Shown: positions 53,461 to 62,731, counted from the first letter of the stretch. The stretch: 64,000 bases of DNA from Rhizobiaceae bacterium (GCA_017643495.1 JAEPNK010000003.1:1-64000), one strand, 5' to 3'. The notes: generated by a model from the letters alone, not told the origin. A program made the numbers and translations.

Positions 53461-54426
53461 CTAACGGACGCTTGCTGATTGTGCCAGAACACAAAGCAGT
53501 TCAAACATGATCGAAGCTCCGACCCAGGCTGTATTTCCTGACTGGTCGAAAGGAGGCGACACTTCAACCATGTCTGCCCCAACCAGGTTCAATCCGCCAA
53601 GCTGGCGTACATATTGTTGTGCCGTCCAACTGTCGACGCCGCCTATTTCCGGTGTTCCGGTACCTGGAGCAAAGGCAGGGTCAATGAAATCAATATCAAA
53701 GCTTGCATAAGTCGGGGTATCGCCGACTATCTCCCGCGCCTGCTGCATCACATTCTGATGCCCCCGTTCGCGCGCCTCGTCCATGGTAATAATGGTTACT
53801 CCGCGTTCCCTGCCCCATTCCAGGTCCTCAGTACTGTACATGGTGCCGCGAATGCCAATCTGAACCACCTTTTTCGGATCAAGCAAACCTTCCTCAATCG
53901 CGCACCGGAAGGGTGTTCCATGGGTATATTTCGTCTTTCCGAAATACCCGGCATACAAATCCGTATGCGCATCAAAATGGATCATCGCAAACGGTTCTGC
54001 TGCTGAAATGCCGCGCAGCACAGGCAGGCTGACCAGATGATCTCCGCCTACGGACAAGGGTGTTATGCCACTGGTCGCAAGCCCTTTGTAATACTGGGTT
54101 ACCCGGTTAAGCGTATCCTCAAGGTCGGCTGGATTGGGTGATACATCACCAAGATCAGCACAATTGACCAGTTCGAACGGCTTCACAAGTGAAACAGGAT
54201 GCTGGGCACGGATCATTGTGGAGGAATCACGTACCTGGCGGGGACCATGACGGGCGCCGGGCCGGTTCGTTGTACCACCGTCCCACGGAATGCCAACCAA
54301 ACCGATGTTCACTTCACTGAACAATGCATTGTCGCGGGAGATGAATGGAAGCCTCATGAAAGTCGGCACACCCGCAAAACGGGGAAGGTCCAGGCCCGAA
54401 ACTGGTTGGAAATCTGCGTTACTCAA
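53461..54426 (-). CDS. Agmatinase-family ureohydrolase
   Basis: This 321-residue ureohydrolase has the metal-binding motifs GGDHLVSLP, FDAHTDLY and SFDIDFIDPAFAPGTGTPE, all ligands present. Such enzymes release urea from guanidino compounds. It lies upstream of tauA in the same direction, 102 bp apart, and divergent from tauR. That context suggests a guanidino-sulfonate such as taurocyamine (giving taurine plus urea) as substrate. Agmatine or guanidinobutyrate remain possible. Confidence 0.8.
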   Translation of the reverse strand: MSNADFQPVSGLDLPRFAGVPTFMRLPFISRDNALFSEVNIGLVGIPWDGGTTNRPGARHGPRQVRDSSTMIRAQHPVSLVKPFELVNCADLGDVSPNPADLEDTLNRVTQYYKGLATSGITPLSVGGDHLVSLPVLRGISAAEPFAMIHFDAHTDLYAGYFGKTKYTHGTPFRCAIEEGLLDPKKVVQIGIRGTMYSTEDLEWGRERGVTIITMDEARERGHQNVMQQAREIVGDTPTYASFDIDFIDPAFAPGTGTPEIGGVDSWTAQQYVRQLGGLNLVGADMVEVSPPFDQSGNTAWVGASIMFELLCVLAQSASVR

Positions 54427-54719
54427 CTAGCCAAAGCCCCCATTGGTAAGCGCGGAAATTGATGCAGGAAATGAAATGCCGACAACATGCAAACCCCCTG
54501 CCCGGGACAAGGGCTGGGTACTGGATACAACGATGTATATCTCGTGCATAGACGGCAATATTCTTCCCTCCCCGTACAAACCTCCTCCAAGGTTCGTTCC
54601 GCCGAAAACATATTCAGCGATTTAAAGGCTAGAATGATCAGGAAATCTGCAATAGAACCAAAAGTCTCAATGGTTGGTGCCAGTCGTGGCATGTTACCGG
54701 TCCGTGGGAGCTGCAAGCC
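54427..54719. promoter_or_regulatory. Divergent region between ureohydrolase and tauR
   Basis: 293 bp without a gene. A weak copy of the 22-bp spaced motif is present: ATAGAACCAA (54652-54661) and TTGGTGCCAG (54674-54683). This is 36 bp before tauR and could serve autoregulation and the leftward tau operon. I see no clear -35/-10 boxes. Confidence 0.45.
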
Positions 54720-56186
54720 ATGAAAGAAATCCTGTTTGAACTTGACCCGAGCCTGCCCGCCAGCCTGCAGGCACAATTGCGCGAGAAAGTGGTGAACGCG
54801 ATTCTGAGCCGGGCATTGCAACCGGGTGAACGGCTACCCTCCACACGGAGCATGGCACGGCATCTCAACATTGCACGCAATACCGTGACCCTGGCCTATC
54901 AGGCGCTGGCCGATGACGGTTATCTCGTGTCCCATCCAAGGTCGGGTTATATTGTAAACGAGGACGCGCCGGCCAACCCTCTCGGCTTCATGGAGACCGA
55001 ACGGGAGCCAAAAGACAAGATCGAATGGGGACACCGCATTCATCGTGACACGGGCAACATGCGGGTTATCCGCAAACCGCTCAACTGGCGTGAATTCGAA
55101 TTTCCGTTTGTTTACGGTCAGGCCGACTTCAAACTGTTCAGCCATTCAGAATGGCGCGACTGCGCACGACAGGCACTCGGCGCACGGGACTTTGGTGCGC
55201 TGGCTGGTGACTTTGGCTACAGTGATGACCCGATGCTGGTCAATTACATTGCCAGCCACAGCCTCCCACAACGCGGCATATACAAGGTACCCGAACACGT
55301 TCTTGTAACACTGGGCGCACAGAATGCCCTTTATCTGGTTGCGGAACTGATGATCCGTCAGGATACGGTCGTCGGCTTGGAAAACCCGAGTTACCCTGAT
55401 ATCCGGAATATCGTCTCCAAGAGGACAAACCGGATCGAGTATTTTGACGTTGATAATGACGGTTTGATCCTTGATGAGGAGAAGCTTGCCCGCTGCAATC
55501 TTGTTTTTGTCACGCCCAGCCACCAGTGCCCGACCACCGTCACCATGCCGGTTGACCGGCGGAAGAAACTGCTTGAGTTGGCAGAAAAGCATGATTTCAT
55601 CGTGATCGAGGATGATTACGAGTTTGAAATGAACTTTCTTGCACCCCCCTCTCCTGCGCTGAAATCCATGGATGAAAAAGCCAGGGTTGTATATATCGGC
55701 AGTTTTTCGAAGTCGCTTTTTCCGGGGTTGAGGCTTGGGTACCTCGCCGGACCGGATGCACTGATCGAGGAAGCAAGACGACTGCGGCACCTCATGTTTC
55801 GCCACCCCCCCGGTCACAGCCAGCGGACTGCTGCATATTTCATGGCACTGGGTCATTACAGTTCCCAGATGCGGAAACTGAAAAAAACCTTTACTGAACG
55901 CCATGAAACCATGGCCAATGCACTGGCTGCCCACGGGATCATCAACCTGTCACGTTCCGTGTTTGGGGGAACCAGTTTCTGGGTAAGGGGTCCGGAAACA
56001 CTGGATGCCGACAAATTGGGCAAAAGACTTGCAGACCGCAGTGTTCTTATCGAGCCCGGAACACCGTTTTTTGGAGACGAGCCGCCGCCACTAAACTATT
56101 TCCGTATCGCCTATTCCTCCATCGGGCAGGACAAAATCGAGCGGGGCATTGAGATAATCGCCGAAGAGATTGCCAGAATGACATAA
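54720..56186 (+). CDS. tauR: MocR-type regulator TauR
   Basis: In this 488-residue protein, a GntR-type winged helix (about 13-80, PGERLPSTRSMARHLNIARN) is fused to an aminotransferase fold I domain. The PLP Lys331 lies in YIGSFSKSLFPGLRLGYL and the Asp in VIEDDYEFE (Asp298). MocR-type TauR senses taurine as an aldimine with PLP and activates taurine-use genes. It stands between the tau import genes and xsc. Activation of both sides is likely. Confidence 0.85.
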   Translation: MKEILFELDPSLPASLQAQLREKVVNAILSRALQPGERLPSTRSMARHLNIARNTVTLAYQALADDGYLVSHPRSGYIVNEDAPANPLGFMETEREPKDKIEWGHRIHRDTGNMRVIRKPLNWREFEFPFVYGQADFKLFSHSEWRDCARQALGARDFGALAGDFGYSDDPMLVNYIASHSLPQRGIYKVPEHVLVTLGAQNALYLVAELMIRQDTVVGLENPSYPDIRNIVSKRTNRIEYFDVDNDGLILDEEKLARCNLVFVTPSHQCPTTVTMPVDRRKKLLELAEKHDFIVIEDDYEFEMNFLAPPSPALKSMDEKARVVYIGSFSKSLFPGLRLGYLAGPDALIEEARRLRHLMFRHPPGHSQRTAAYFMALGHYSSQMRKLKKTFTERHETMANALAAHGIINLSRSVFGGTSFWVRGPETLDADKLGKRLADRSVLIEPGTPFFGDEPPPLNYFRIAYSSIGQDKIERGIEIIAEEIARMT

Positions 56187-56349
56187 GAAAATGCCTGATA
56201 AATGAGACTCTGCGTCTTGAAACTTGGTCCCAAGTAACCTCATATCTGGACCTATACCTTAAAGCTTTCTGACTTTCTTATAAAAGCCACGCTTAACGCC
56301 TGCAGATTGGCGGACAACGCACTCGAAAACTCTTGAAGGAAGATGCGCC
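56187..56349 (+). promoter_or_regulatory. xsc upstream region with paired regulator sites
   Basis: The palindrome ACTTGGTCCCAAGT (56222-56235, core 56224-56233) is followed exactly 22 bp later by CTGGACCTAT (56246-56255). The latter is like the CTGGAC direct repeat I recall reported for TauR in Rhodobacter. The same paired pattern is upstream of soeA. Confidence 0.6.
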
Positions 56350-58131
56350 ATGAAAATGACGACTGAAGAAGCATTTGTAAAAGTCCTGCAAATGCACGGC
56401 ATTGAACACGCTTTCGGAATTATCGGCTCCGCGATGATGCCGATTTCGGACCTTTTTCCAAAGGCAGGCATCAAGTTCTGGGACTGCGCGCATGAAACAA
56501 GCGGCGGAATGATCGCTGACGGATACACGCGCGCATCCGGCAAAATGTCGATGATGGTTGCCCAGAATGGCCCAGGTATCACCAACTTCGTCACACCGGT
56601 AAAGACAGCATACTGGAACCATACTCCTTTGCTTCTGGTTACTCCCCAGGCTGCCAACAAGACCATTGGCCAGGGCGGTTTCCAGGAAATCGAGCAGATG
56701 AAACTGTTTGAAGACATGGTTTGTTACCAGGAAGAGGTTCGTGATCCTTCCCGTGTTGCCGAAGTCCTGAACCGGGTCATCGAGAAAGCCTGGCGCGGTT
56801 CTGCACCGGCTCAGATCAACGTACCGCGTGACATGTGGACCCAGGTCATCGATATCGAGCTTCCGCAGATTGTCCGGCTTGAGCGCCCACAAGGTGGTGA
56901 GGAAGCCGTCAATCAAGCTGCCAAACTTCTGTCCGAGGCGAAATTTCCGGTCATTCTCAATGGCGCCGGTGTAATTCTGGGCAACGCCATTCCGGCATCC
57001 ATTGACCTTGCTGAAAAGCTCTCGGCACCGGTATGTTCGGGCTACCAGCACAATGACGCATTTCCAGGTTCCCACCCCCTAGGTGTCGGCCCGCTTGGCT
57101 ATAACGGCTCGAAAGCAGCCATGGAACTGATCGAGAAAGCGGATGTGGTCCTTGCCCTCGGTACCCGCCTCAATCCGTTCTCCACCTTGCCTGGCTATGG
57201 TATCGACTACTGGCCGAAAGATGCAAAAATCATTCAGGTAGACATCAATTCTGACCGTATCGGCCTTACCAAGAAAGTCACTGTCGGCATTCAGGGTGAT
57301 GCAAAGCTGGTCGCTGAAAAGCTTTTGGCCAAACTCTCGGACACTGCTGGCGATGCAGGACGCGAAGAGCGTGAAGCACTGATCCACCAGACCAAGTCAA
57401 GCTGGCTTCAGACACTGTCTTCGATGGACCATGAAGATGATGATCCAGGCACCAACTGGAACGAACGCGCCCGTGATCGTGAGCCTGACCGCATGTCTCC
57501 GCGCATGGCATGGCGTGCCATTCAGGCTGCATTGCCGAAGGAAGCCATCATTTCTTCCGACATCGGCAACAACTGTGCGATCGGCAATGCCTATCCAACA
57601 TTTGAACAGGGCCGCAAGTATCTTGCTCCCGGCCTCTTTGGTCCGTGTGGCTATGGTCTGCCAGCCATTCTTGGCGCCAAGATCGCCTGCCCAGACACAC
57701 CCGTTGTCGGCTTTGCCGGTGATGGTGCCTTTGGCATCTCCATGAACGAGTTGACAGCCTGCGGCCGCAATGACTGGCCGGCAATCACCATGGTTGTGTT
57801 CCGCAACTACCAGTGGGGTGCCGAAAAGCGTAACACCACACTCTGGTTTGACGACAATTTCGTCGGCACAGAACTCAATCTCGGTGTTGAATATGCCAAG
57901 GTAGCTGAAGGTTGTGGCCTGAAAGGCGTTCAGGTCCGGTCGATGGATGAGCTTACTTCTGCCTTAGACAAGGCCGTTGAAGCACAGATGAAGAACAATG
58001 AAACCACGTTGATCGAAGTTGTTCTCAACCAGGAGCTGGGCGAACCTTTCCGCCGCGATGCAATGAAAAAGCCTGTTTCCGTAGCGGGAATCGACCCTGC
58101 GGACATGCGTCCACAACAAGGTGCCAACTGA
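56350..58131 (+). CDS. xsc: Sulfoacetaldehyde acetyltransferase Xsc
   Basis: This 593-residue thiamine-diphosphate enzyme has EHAFGIIGSAMMPISDLFP at the N-terminus, the catalytic Glu region CAHETSGGMIADGYTR, and the ThDP-binding GDGAFGISMNELTACGRND with a Mg motif. Xsc turns sulfoacetaldehyde plus phosphate into acetyl phosphate and sulfite. It is followed by Pta, which makes acetyl-CoA, and linked to SoeABC for sulfite oxidation. The full length and motifs make this certain. Confidence 0.95.
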   Translation: MKMTTEEAFVKVLQMHGIEHAFGIIGSAMMPISDLFPKAGIKFWDCAHETSGGMIADGYTRASGKMSMMVAQNGPGITNFVTPVKTAYWNHTPLLLVTPQAANKTIGQGGFQEIEQMKLFEDMVCYQEEVRDPSRVAEVLNRVIEKAWRGSAPAQINVPRDMWTQVIDIELPQIVRLERPQGGEEAVNQAAKLLSEAKFPVILNGAGVILGNAIPASIDLAEKLSAPVCSGYQHNDAFPGSHPLGVGPLGYNGSKAAMELIEKADVVLALGTRLNPFSTLPGYGIDYWPKDAKIIQVDINSDRIGLTKKVTVGIQGDAKLVAEKLLAKLSDTAGDAGREEREALIHQTKSSWLQTLSSMDHEDDDPGTNWNERARDREPDRMSPRMAWRAIQAALPKEAIISSDIGNNCAIGNAYPTFEQGRKYLAPGLFGPCGYGLPAILGAKIACPDTPVVGFAGDGAFGISMNELTACGRNDWPAITMVVFRNYQWGAEKRNTTLWFDDNFVGTELNLGVEYAKVAEGCGLKGVQVRSMDELTSALDKAVEAQMKNNETTLIEVVLNQELGEPFRRDAMKKPVSVAGIDPADMRPQQGAN

Positions 58132-58152
58132 GCGTTTGAGCGCGGTTTTTCA

Positions 58153-58168
58153 AGGCTGATATCAGCCT
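58153..58168. repeat. 16-bp perfect palindrome after xsc
   Basis: AGGCTGATATCAGCCT lies 22 bp after the xsc stop, before the terminator. It could be a binding site or a small hairpin; no other copy was noticed in the window. Confidence 0.5.
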
Positions 58169-58191
58169 GAATCAGTCATCATCAGAACAAG

Positions 58192-58227
58192 GGGCGGGAT
58201 CAGGCATGATTCCGCCCTTCCTCTTTT
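58192..58227 (+). terminator. Terminator after xsc
   Basis: GGGCGGGATCA and TGATTCCGCCC pair over 11 positions (one G-U) around GGCA, followed by a T-rich stretch. It separates xsc from the DUF3309 gene and pta, which therefore need read-through or their own promoter. Confidence 0.75.
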
Positions 58228-58297
58228 CTGCCATGTTCGCAACCAATTCGCCCTTTCCGCATTATGTGTTTGTTCAATATTTCAGGAGGAACCGGCC

Positions 58298-58453
58298 ATG
58301 CTGGGCACAATTCTTATAATCATACTTGTACTGTTATTGCTTGGCGCACTGCCCAGATGGGGCTACAGCAGCGGCTGGGGATATGGTCCGTCAGGCGGCT
58401 TGGGCCTGATTCTGGTAATTGTTCTGATCCTTGTGCTGATGGGTCGAATCTAA
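58298..58453 (+). CDS. DUF3309 membrane microprotein
   Basis: This 51-residue protein is almost entirely two hydrophobic helices joined by LPRWGYSSGWGYGPSGG, the pattern of DUF3309 (MLGTIL...G(L/V)LGLI...LGRI). AGGAGGA lies eight bases before the ATG. Role unknown. Placement between xsc and pta may be accidental. A terminator follows. Confidence 0.8.
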   Translation: MLGTILIIILVLLLLGALPRWGYSSGWGYGPSGGLGLILVIVLILVLMGRI

Positions 58454-58480
58454 GTCACCCGGAACGATCCCCCAAATTGC

Positions 58481-58509
58481 AACCGTCGCTAATGAGCGGC
58501 GGTTTTTTT
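58481..58509 (+). terminator. Terminator after the DUF3309 gene
   Basis: AACCGTCGCT and AGCGGCGGTT form a 10-bp stem with one mismatch and a 4-nt loop, directly followed by seven T. It lies 27 bp after the DUF3309 stop. Confidence 0.85.
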
Positions 58510-58586
58510 ATGTCTGCAGGCTTTTTCTTGGTCGGCATTCAGCCTAGAAACAATCAACCTCCACTATCATCAAAACGGAATCTGAA

Positions 58587-59513
58587 ATGTCTGAAAATCC
58601 CTTTCTTTCCAATCACGAAGCCGTATGTCCGGACAATCTTCTGAAACTGGCCAGGGAGCATTCTCCTGCCCGGACCGCGATTGTCCGTGCCGGGTCGGCA
58701 CTCCCCATGCAGGCAGCCAAGGCAGCGGTGGATGAAGGGATAATGGAACCGGTATTCGTGGGCGAGAAGGACGAGATTGAACGCGAGGCAGAAGCCCTGT
58801 CCTGGGACATTTCCGGTTTCGAAATCGTCGCAACAACAGGGGAAAAGGAAGCCGCAGATGCAGGCGCCCTGCTCGGCAATCGCCGCGAGGTCGACGTCAT
58901 CATGAAAGGCAATCTTCACACGGATGCATTCATGGGCGCGCTTATCCGCAAGGATACTGGTATTCGAACTTCGAACCGGCTGGTGCATGTGTTTTACATT
59001 ACCGACCCTGTTGAACAGCGACCGATGATTGTCAGCGATGCCGCAGTCAATGTCACTCCGGATATGAAAACCCGGCAATCTGCACTGGTTGCTGTTGATG
59101 AACTTGCCCGTCGTACAGGTATCGAGCGACCCAAGATTGCCGTTCTTTCAGCCACGGAATCCGCAATTCCTTCGGTTCCAACCTCGATCCAGGCCGCAGA
59201 ACTGGCCGAGTGGGCAGGCGAAAACGTCCCCACTTCAGATGTACGCGGGCCGCTTGCGCTTGATCTCATTCTTTCTCAAAAATCGGCGGAAACCAAAGGG
59301 CTTGGCGATGATCCGGTGGCAGGAAAGGCTGATGCGATCATCGTGCCCGACCTTGTATCGGGAAATGCAATCTTCAAGGCGCTGGTCTACTTGTCCGGCG
59401 GTTGCGCTGCCGGAATTGTACTTGGCGGAACCATTCCTGTCCTGCTTACAAGTCGCGCAGACCCGGCTGCTGCCCGCCTTGCCAGTGCCGCCCTAGCATC
59501 CATCATGCGCTAG
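58587..59513 (+). CDS. pta: Phosphate acetyltransferase Pta
   Basis: This 308-residue short-form phosphate acetyl/butyryltransferase carries MKGNLHTDAFMGALIRK, VSDAAVNVTPD and the C-terminal LVSGNAIFKALVYLSGG segment. It converts the acetyl phosphate from Xsc to acetyl-CoA. Such short Pta proteins accompany xsc in alphaproteobacteria. A terminator and the microprotein gene lie between the two. Confidence 0.9.
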   Translation: MSENPFLSNHEAVCPDNLLKLAREHSPARTAIVRAGSALPMQAAKAAVDEGIMEPVFVGEKDEIEREAEALSWDISGFEIVATTGEKEAADAGALLGNRREVDVIMKGNLHTDAFMGALIRKDTGIRTSNRLVHVFYITDPVEQRPMIVSDAAVNVTPDMKTRQSALVAVDELARRTGIERPKIAVLSATESAIPSVPTSIQAAELAEWAGENVPTSDVRGPLALDLILSQKSAETKGLGDDPVAGKADAIIVPDLVSGNAIFKALVYLSGGCAAGIVLGGTIPVLLTSRADPAAARLASAALASIMR

Positions 59514-59629
59514 GGTTTCCTGGCAAACAATCAACATGGATCGCGCCTTGTCCGCTTTGAAGTGACGGGTTGCTATCTCACTGCAATACCGTGACAATCC
59601 GGTTCCAAAGAGCAAGCAACGGAACAGAC

Positions 59630-60667
59630 ATGACGCAGAATGACATAGATCCCCACACACTCTCGGAATATCTCGTGGGTCAAGGCATCACACTGGGTAC
59701 AATCAACAAGATTGAAAAGTTTTCGGACGGCCAGTCCAACCCAACCTTCAGGCTTTCCTGTGAAGAAGGCAGTTTCGTCCTGCGTGCCCAGCCGCCGGGC
59801 GAACTTCTGAAATCGGCCCACCAGGTTGACCGCGAGTACCGGGTCATGAATGCCCTTCAGGGAACCGGTGTCCCTGTTCCGCGAATGATCCATCTTGCAG
59901 ATGGCGAGAACCCTCTTGGCAGAAAATTTTTCATCATGGATTATCTGGACGGCCGGATTTTCTGGGACCCTGCGCTTTCGGAACTTGGTGAAAATGCAGA
60001 TGAAGAACGTGGCAAGGTTTATGATGCGATGAATGCAGCACTGGCTGCCCTTCATTCCGTCGACCCTGTAGCCGCCGGACTGGAGGATTTCGGCAGACCG
60101 GGAAACTATTTTGAACGGCAATTGTCCCGGTGGACCAAGCAGTATGTTGCCAGCGAGGTTGACCGCAATGAAGACATTCATTCGCTGATCGGCTGGCTCG
60201 AGCAGAACCCTCCTCCTGATGACGGTCAGGTTTCCCTCGTGCACGGGGACTATCGTCTGGACAACATGATATTCGCAGCTGACAGGCCGGATATTCTGGC
60301 TGTACTGGACTGGGAACTTTCAACGCTCGGCCACCCGGTTGCCGATCTTTCCTACCAATGCATGCAGTGGCGCCTGCCCCATGAAGGCAGCTTTCGCGGG
60401 CTTGGGGCGCTCAATCGCAACGAGCTTGGCATTCCTGACGAACAGGAATATGTGCGCATCTATTGCGAGCGGCGCGGGCTTGGCAAAATCGAAAACTGGC
60501 CGTCTTATGTGGCCTTTTCCTTTTTCCGGCTGGCAGCCATTCTTCAAGGCGTCTACAAGCGTTCACTGGACGGAAATGCCTCCAATCCTGAAAGGGCCCG
60601 GACCTATGGTGCCGCCGTACCCCTGCTGGGACAAATGGCCTTGCAAATGATCCGCGAGGAAAGCTGA
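59630..60667 (+). CDS. APH-type phosphotransferase-like protein
   Basis: The second in-frame ATG gives 345 residues. The kinase-like fold of the aminoglycoside phosphotransferase family is seen in LVHGDYRLDNMIF (catalytic loop with Asp and Asn) and LDWELSTLGHPVADLSY (metal Asp). Closest resemblance is to the group linked with acyl-CoA dehydrogenases (ACAD10/11-like N-domain). Substrate unknown; not an antibiotic-resistance call. Confidence 0.75.
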   Translation: MTQNDIDPHTLSEYLVGQGITLGTINKIEKFSDGQSNPTFRLSCEEGSFVLRAQPPGELLKSAHQVDREYRVMNALQGTGVPVPRMIHLADGENPLGRKFFIMDYLDGRIFWDPALSELGENADEERGKVYDAMNAALAALHSVDPVAAGLEDFGRPGNYFERQLSRWTKQYVASEVDRNEDIHSLIGWLEQNPPPDDGQVSLVHGDYRLDNMIFAADRPDILAVLDWELSTLGHPVADLSYQCMQWRLPHEGSFRGLGALNRNELGIPDEQEYVRIYCERRGLGKIENWPSYVAFSFFRLAAILQGVYKRSLDGNASNPERARTYGAAVPLLGQMALQMIREES

Positions 60668-60720
60668 AACTTTTGGCAGCGGTTCCGCGTTACTGAGGGC
60701 ATGGGAAGAGGGAGATTGCC

Positions 60721-61161
60721 ATGCTTATGCACCGTATCTGGCCGTTTGTAACTGTCTTGTTGTTTGCCGCTTCACTTCTGCTCGGCAACGCACATGCGCA
60801 AACCGTTTCACCCCAAGACACCAATGCCGCCCAGACGGTCATTCGTGACCAGTTGTCTGCTTTCCAGGCAGGTGAACATGAACGCGCTTTCTCCCATGCT
60901 GCACCAAACATACGAACGGTGTTTGAGACATCGGAACGCTTTGTTTCCATGGTCAAAAACGGCTATCCACCCATTTATGATCCGAAGAATTTCAGCTTCG
61001 GGCGCAACCGGATGGCAGATGACACGATATTCCAGGAAGTATTCGTTACCGGGCCAAAGGGGCAACAGTGGCAGGCATTATACACCCTGCAACAGCAGGA
61101 TGACGGTAGCTGGAAAATCACCGGTGTTCACATGAACCCGTCACGGGGAGCAGCAACCTGA
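60721..61161 (+). CDS. Exported DUF4864 protein
   Basis: This 146-residue protein has a cleavable signal peptide (hydrophobic 6-22, cut after NAHA). The mature part matches DUF4864 (VIRDQLSAFQAGEHERAFSHA, GVHMNPSRG), an NTF2-like envelope protein of unknown role. Confidence 0.75.
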   Translation: MLMHRIWPFVTVLLFAASLLLGNAHAQTVSPQDTNAAQTVIRDQLSAFQAGEHERAFSHAAPNIRTVFETSERFVSMVKNGYPPIYDPKNFSFGRNRMADDTIFQEVFVTGPKGQQWQALYTLQQQDDGSWKITGVHMNPSRGAAT

Positions 61162-61174
61162 GCTGTTTCGCTTC

Positions 61175-61840
61175 TCAATCGGCCAGGGTCATTCCCATTT
61201 CCCAGAAGTCCGCTTCAAGACGCGTTGCCTGACGGAACAGTTCCAGCAATTGCGGATACCGTGCTTCTGTCAGCGACCTTTCAGCAAGCCGGTCAAGTAG
61301 TGCACCTGTATCGGTTGCAAGATCTTGATAACCGTCAGATGCATATTCCCGTATCCAAACTGCATAAGGATTGTCATCTGAATTACCATCCGGCAGAGCA
61401 ATCAGCCGCTTGCCGATTTCTGCATAGCCGATCATGCACGGGGATAGCGCGACAAACAGGTCCAACAGGTCACCGGCCTGGCCTGCTTCCAGTACATAAC
61501 GAGTGTAGGCGATTGTAGGCTTCGCCTCGGGCGTGTTTTCAACTTCCTCGGCATTCAACCCCCATTCGGCGCACAATTTGAGATGCAGGTTCATCTCTGT
61601 ATCCAGAATGGCTTTCAACCCTTCCAGGGCGCCGCGCATCTCAGCAAGATTGCGGGCCTTGTACACGGCAAGCGCGTGTGCACGCGCAAACTGGATCAGA
61701 AAAAGGTAATCCTGCACCAGATAGTGCTGAAAACTTTTTTCAGGAAGCGTTCCGTCCCCCATCCCCTCAACAAAGGCGTGATGTGTATAGGCATTCCAGT
61801 CGGCAGAACAGTCTGCCTTCAAGCGATTGAAGAGGTTCAT
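61175..61840 (-). CDS. tenA: TenA-family thiaminase II / aminopyrimidine aminohydrolase
   Basis: This 221-residue all-helical protein shows the TenA pattern, with LSPCMIGYAEIG carrying the catalytic Cys (TenA_C type) and the acidic helix ILDTEMNLH. It salvages pyrimidine pieces of thiamine by hydrolysis. Thiamine supply matters here since Xsc uses ThDP, but genetic linkage is loose. It is opposite in direction to the DUF4864 gene, 13 bp away. Confidence 0.85.
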   Translation of the reverse strand: MNLFNRLKADCSADWNAYTHHAFVEGMGDGTLPEKSFQHYLVQDYLFLIQFARAHALAVYKARNLAEMRGALEGLKAILDTEMNLHLKLCAEWGLNAEEVENTPEAKPTIAYTRYVLEAGQAGDLLDLFVALSPCMIGYAEIGKRLIALPDGNSDDNPYAVWIREYASDGYQDLATDTGALLDRLAERSLTEARYPQLLELFRQATRLEADFWEMGMTLAD

Positions 61841-61864
61841 TATTGATTGCCTGTCAGGTGGGTA

Positions 61865-62272
61865 TCAGGAATTGGCAAGTTCGCGGGCGCGAATCATTTC
61901 CGGGGTCATTTCAGCTGGCGTAAGTTCAACGCTTTCACCACATCCGCAGGCTGAACTCTGGTTCGGATTGTTGAATACAAAACCGGTTCTGAGTTTTGTC
62001 ACCTCAAAGTCCAGTTGGGTGCCGAGCAGGAACAAAACAGCCTGGGGGGCAACATAGACAGTACCTTCGGGCACCGTGACCTTGTCTTCTCCCTTTTGAG
62101 GCTCATCAACAAGATCGACAGTGTATTCCATGCCTGCGCAACCACCATTCTTGACGCCGATGCGAATACCCTTTGCATCGGGATTGGCAGTCATGATTTC
62201 ACCGAGCCGTTCACGCGCGGCTTCTGTCAGCGTTATTACTTCAAATCCGGACACTTCAACATCTCCTTGCAA
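61865..62272 (-). CDS. sufA: A-type iron-sulfur carrier SufA
   Basis: In this 135-residue protein, the cysteines GGCAGMEY and SACGCGES bind the cluster. A-type carriers pass Fe-S clusters from the SufBCD scaffold to targets. It is the last gene of the suf operon here, after sufT. Confidence 0.9.
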   Translation of the reverse strand: MQGDVEVSGFEVITLTEAARERLGEIMTANPDAKGIRIGVKNGGCAGMEYTVDLVDEPQKGEDKVTVPEGTVYVAPQAVLFLLGTQLDFEVTKLRTGFVFNNPNQSSACGCGESVELTPAEMTPEMIRARELANS

Positions 62273-62321
62273 GAGAAAAATTTTCGGGGTCTTGCATGAA
62301 ATACATAAGATCAGCCAGATC

Positions 62322-62726
62322 CTAATACCAGCCTAATGCAATCTGTGCTTCTTCAGACATCCGTTCGGGTGTCCATGGCGGGTCGTAGACCATCTCGACC
62401 TCCACATCCATGATACCCTGTACACCACTTATGGCATCGCGAACCCAACCCGGCATTTCACCGGCAACAGGACACCCGGGTGCTGTCACTGTCATGACGA
62501 CCTTGACCACACGGTTGTCCTCGATATCGACCTTGTAGATAAGGCCAAGTTCATAGATATCTGTTGGAATTTCAGGGTCATAGACCGTTTTCAGTGCAGC
62601 TACGATATCCGTTGTCAGGCGTTCGAGTTCCTCGGGAGGAATCGCGGAATCACTGCCGGTCTTCATTTCAACCGCATTCGGTGCTGACTCGGCAATGTTT
62701 TCAGGTGTGATTGTCGTTTCTTCCAT
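62322..62726 (-). CDS. sufT: SufT, MIP18 (DUF59) family
   Basis: This 134-residue protein has the DUF59 core (VYDPEIPTDIYELGLIYKVD) and the single conserved Cys in TAPGCPVAGEMP. It works in Fe-S cluster maturation. The N-terminal 30 residues are acidic and variable. It follows sufS by five bases. Confidence 0.9.
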   Translation of the reverse strand: MEETTITPENIAESAPNAVEMKTGSDSAIPPEELERLTTDIVAALKTVYDPEIPTDIYELGLIYKVDIEDNRVVKVVMTVTAPGCPVAGEMPGWVRDAISGVQGIMDVEVEMVYDPPWTPERMSEEAQIALGWY

Positions 62727-62731
62727 AATCC

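Noticed and set aside
58625-58636. TGTCCGGACA inside pta as another phage operator
   Set aside because: Only the 10-bp palindrome matches, not the 20-bp unit, and it lies within a coding region outside the prophage.
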